Assembly (NCBI RefSeq): GCF_025612915.1 | Contig: NC_069117.1 | Location: 41,220,327 to 41,284,326, forward strand | Direction of reading: 5' to 3' | Source: Magallana angulata | Taxonomy: Eukaryota; Mollusca; Bivalvia; Ostreida; Ostreidae | Length of the DNA: 64,000 bases | Part shown: positions 63,157-64,000 of the stretch, in pieces | Layout of the letters: each line of letters begins with the position of its first letter | Position numbering within the stretch: the first letter of the stretch is position 1 | Position numbers and translations under genes: made by a program | The notes under the pieces: model-generated | The model's database searches: none | What the model saw: only the letters and a program-made list of their open reading frames with translations | Told to the model about the DNA's origin: nothing

Positions 63157-64000
63157 CTGCAATTAGAAAACAAAGACATGCACTTAATCTATCGCAGATT
63201 TTTTACAGAATGAAATATATTCAAATTTTCTACGAACAGACACCTAAAGCCAGAATTGTTATTAGAATGAGTGCATGTAACGGTACCGATTATATAATAC
63301 ATTTATATTCAACGAATCTATGTCCACCTATGGTACAGTAGCAAAACCCAAGTATTTCTTTCTCATCCACACTCCATCTAATGTCAGAATCAATTAACAC
63401 TTGTCGTTCATGTTTTAAGGGATTAATTTTTTTTAAAAATAAAAATATTAACATCGATGGGAAAATATAAAACAATTCAACAATAAAAACCAAACATTTT
63501 CTAAGAAAAATGAAAAATTTCTCTCGTACTTTACAAGAAAGTTTGAAACTGCTACAGAGCGTAAAATTTGACAGCTTTCGTACCTATCCGATGAAGATGT
63601 TGGTATTGTGCTGAATCAACTTTGAAAAACAGTTTATAATTGAGTGGTGAGAGGTGATGAAGAGACCGAATAAAGTGGAGTCTCTATTTGTGTTTACGAA
63701 AGACACGCGCTGTCTCCAACTGTCGATAATGTAATAAACAAATGTCATACACAGAGTGAGACCTGTCACAGTTATCTGCCTGGTTCACCAGTGACTTTTT
63801 AATTTTAACTCCTATCCTTAATTCGATCAAAAATTTGGTCAAAGGCTGAATGTGTTTATATAATTTAAGAGTATGTATTCCATATTCAACACGTATGTTA
63901 CCTGATAATATCCCAGGTATTATCAATTAAAATCGAGCACTGATTTTGTATTCAATTTGGTTTTGTTTAAATCGAAATTCAGTAAGCAACAGTGTGTTAA
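63157..64000 (-). other. Probable intron of the GPCR gene
   Basis: No exon encoding TM1 or TM2 was recognised here. The open frames present lack the GN and LAxxD motifs expected. The stretch is therefore probably intron, with the 5' exons beyond the window. Confidence 0.5.

Noticed and set aside
62627-63341. Three plus-strand frames
   Set aside because: Antisense to the clear GPCR exon.

Overview
This is an AT-rich animal genome window with short introns (GT..AG), (TA)n, (CT)n, (GA)n and (CA)n microsatellites, poly(G/C) tracts, tRNA-derived SINEs and fold-back elements. The expanded family of short MEGF-type EGF receptors, together with an NHLH-type bHLH gene, points to a lophotrochozoan, most likely a bivalve such as an oyster. 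The species call is inference. I saw no bacterial genes, no CRISPR array and no retrovirus-like or Polinton-like remains. Region 1 (about 0.3-41.3 kb, all on the + strand) is a tandem array of eight four-exon genes for small single-pass membrane receptors. Exon 1 carries the N-terminus, exon 2 a CC-containing half-module, exon 3 one MEGF/laminin-type EGF unit as a 129-132 bp phase 1-1 cassette, and exon 4 the stalk, transmembrane helix and cytoplasmic tail. Subfamily A is genes 1-5, with coding starts at 3682, 10112, 14293, 19480 and 26785. Its long tails hold many tyrosine motifs: YxxI-type pairs with a fixed five-residue gap, several YxxP sites, a terminal YLDV, and a C-terminal class I PDZ ligand. 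Subfamily B is genes 6-8, starting at 34177, 37408 and 39538. It has clear signal-like leaders. Gene 8 is full length, gene 6 has lost most of its tail to a stop codon but still carries its decayed downstream remnant, and gene 7 has no membrane exon and looks secreted. Upstream blocks are duplicated with the genes. The array therefore looks like a gene family in active birth and death, with full-length signalling, tailless and soluble versions side by side, as expected for phagocytic or immune-type recognition receptors. Region 2 (about 41.3-52 kb) is mostly non-coding around one intact bHLH gene (NHLH/HEN type, 46708-47115), flanked by less AT-rich sequence that includes two CACGTG E-boxes 21 bp apart. 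The region also holds a perfect 82-bp inverted repeat around a (TA)n tract and a diverged tandem duplication at 50.5-51.8 kb. Region 3 (52.6-57.8 kb) holds what I consider the best candidate for something undescribed: two small two-exon genes, on opposite strands, for secreted basic peptides. They share the same six-cysteine framework (C-X2-C-C-X9/10-C-X4-C-X5/6-C). The minus-strand gene also has a TATA box and initiator at the expected spacing. I do not recognise the family. Region 4 (62.3-63.2 kb, minus strand) is the last coding exon of a rhodopsin-family peptide-type GPCR, whose 5' exons lie outside the recognisable part of the window.
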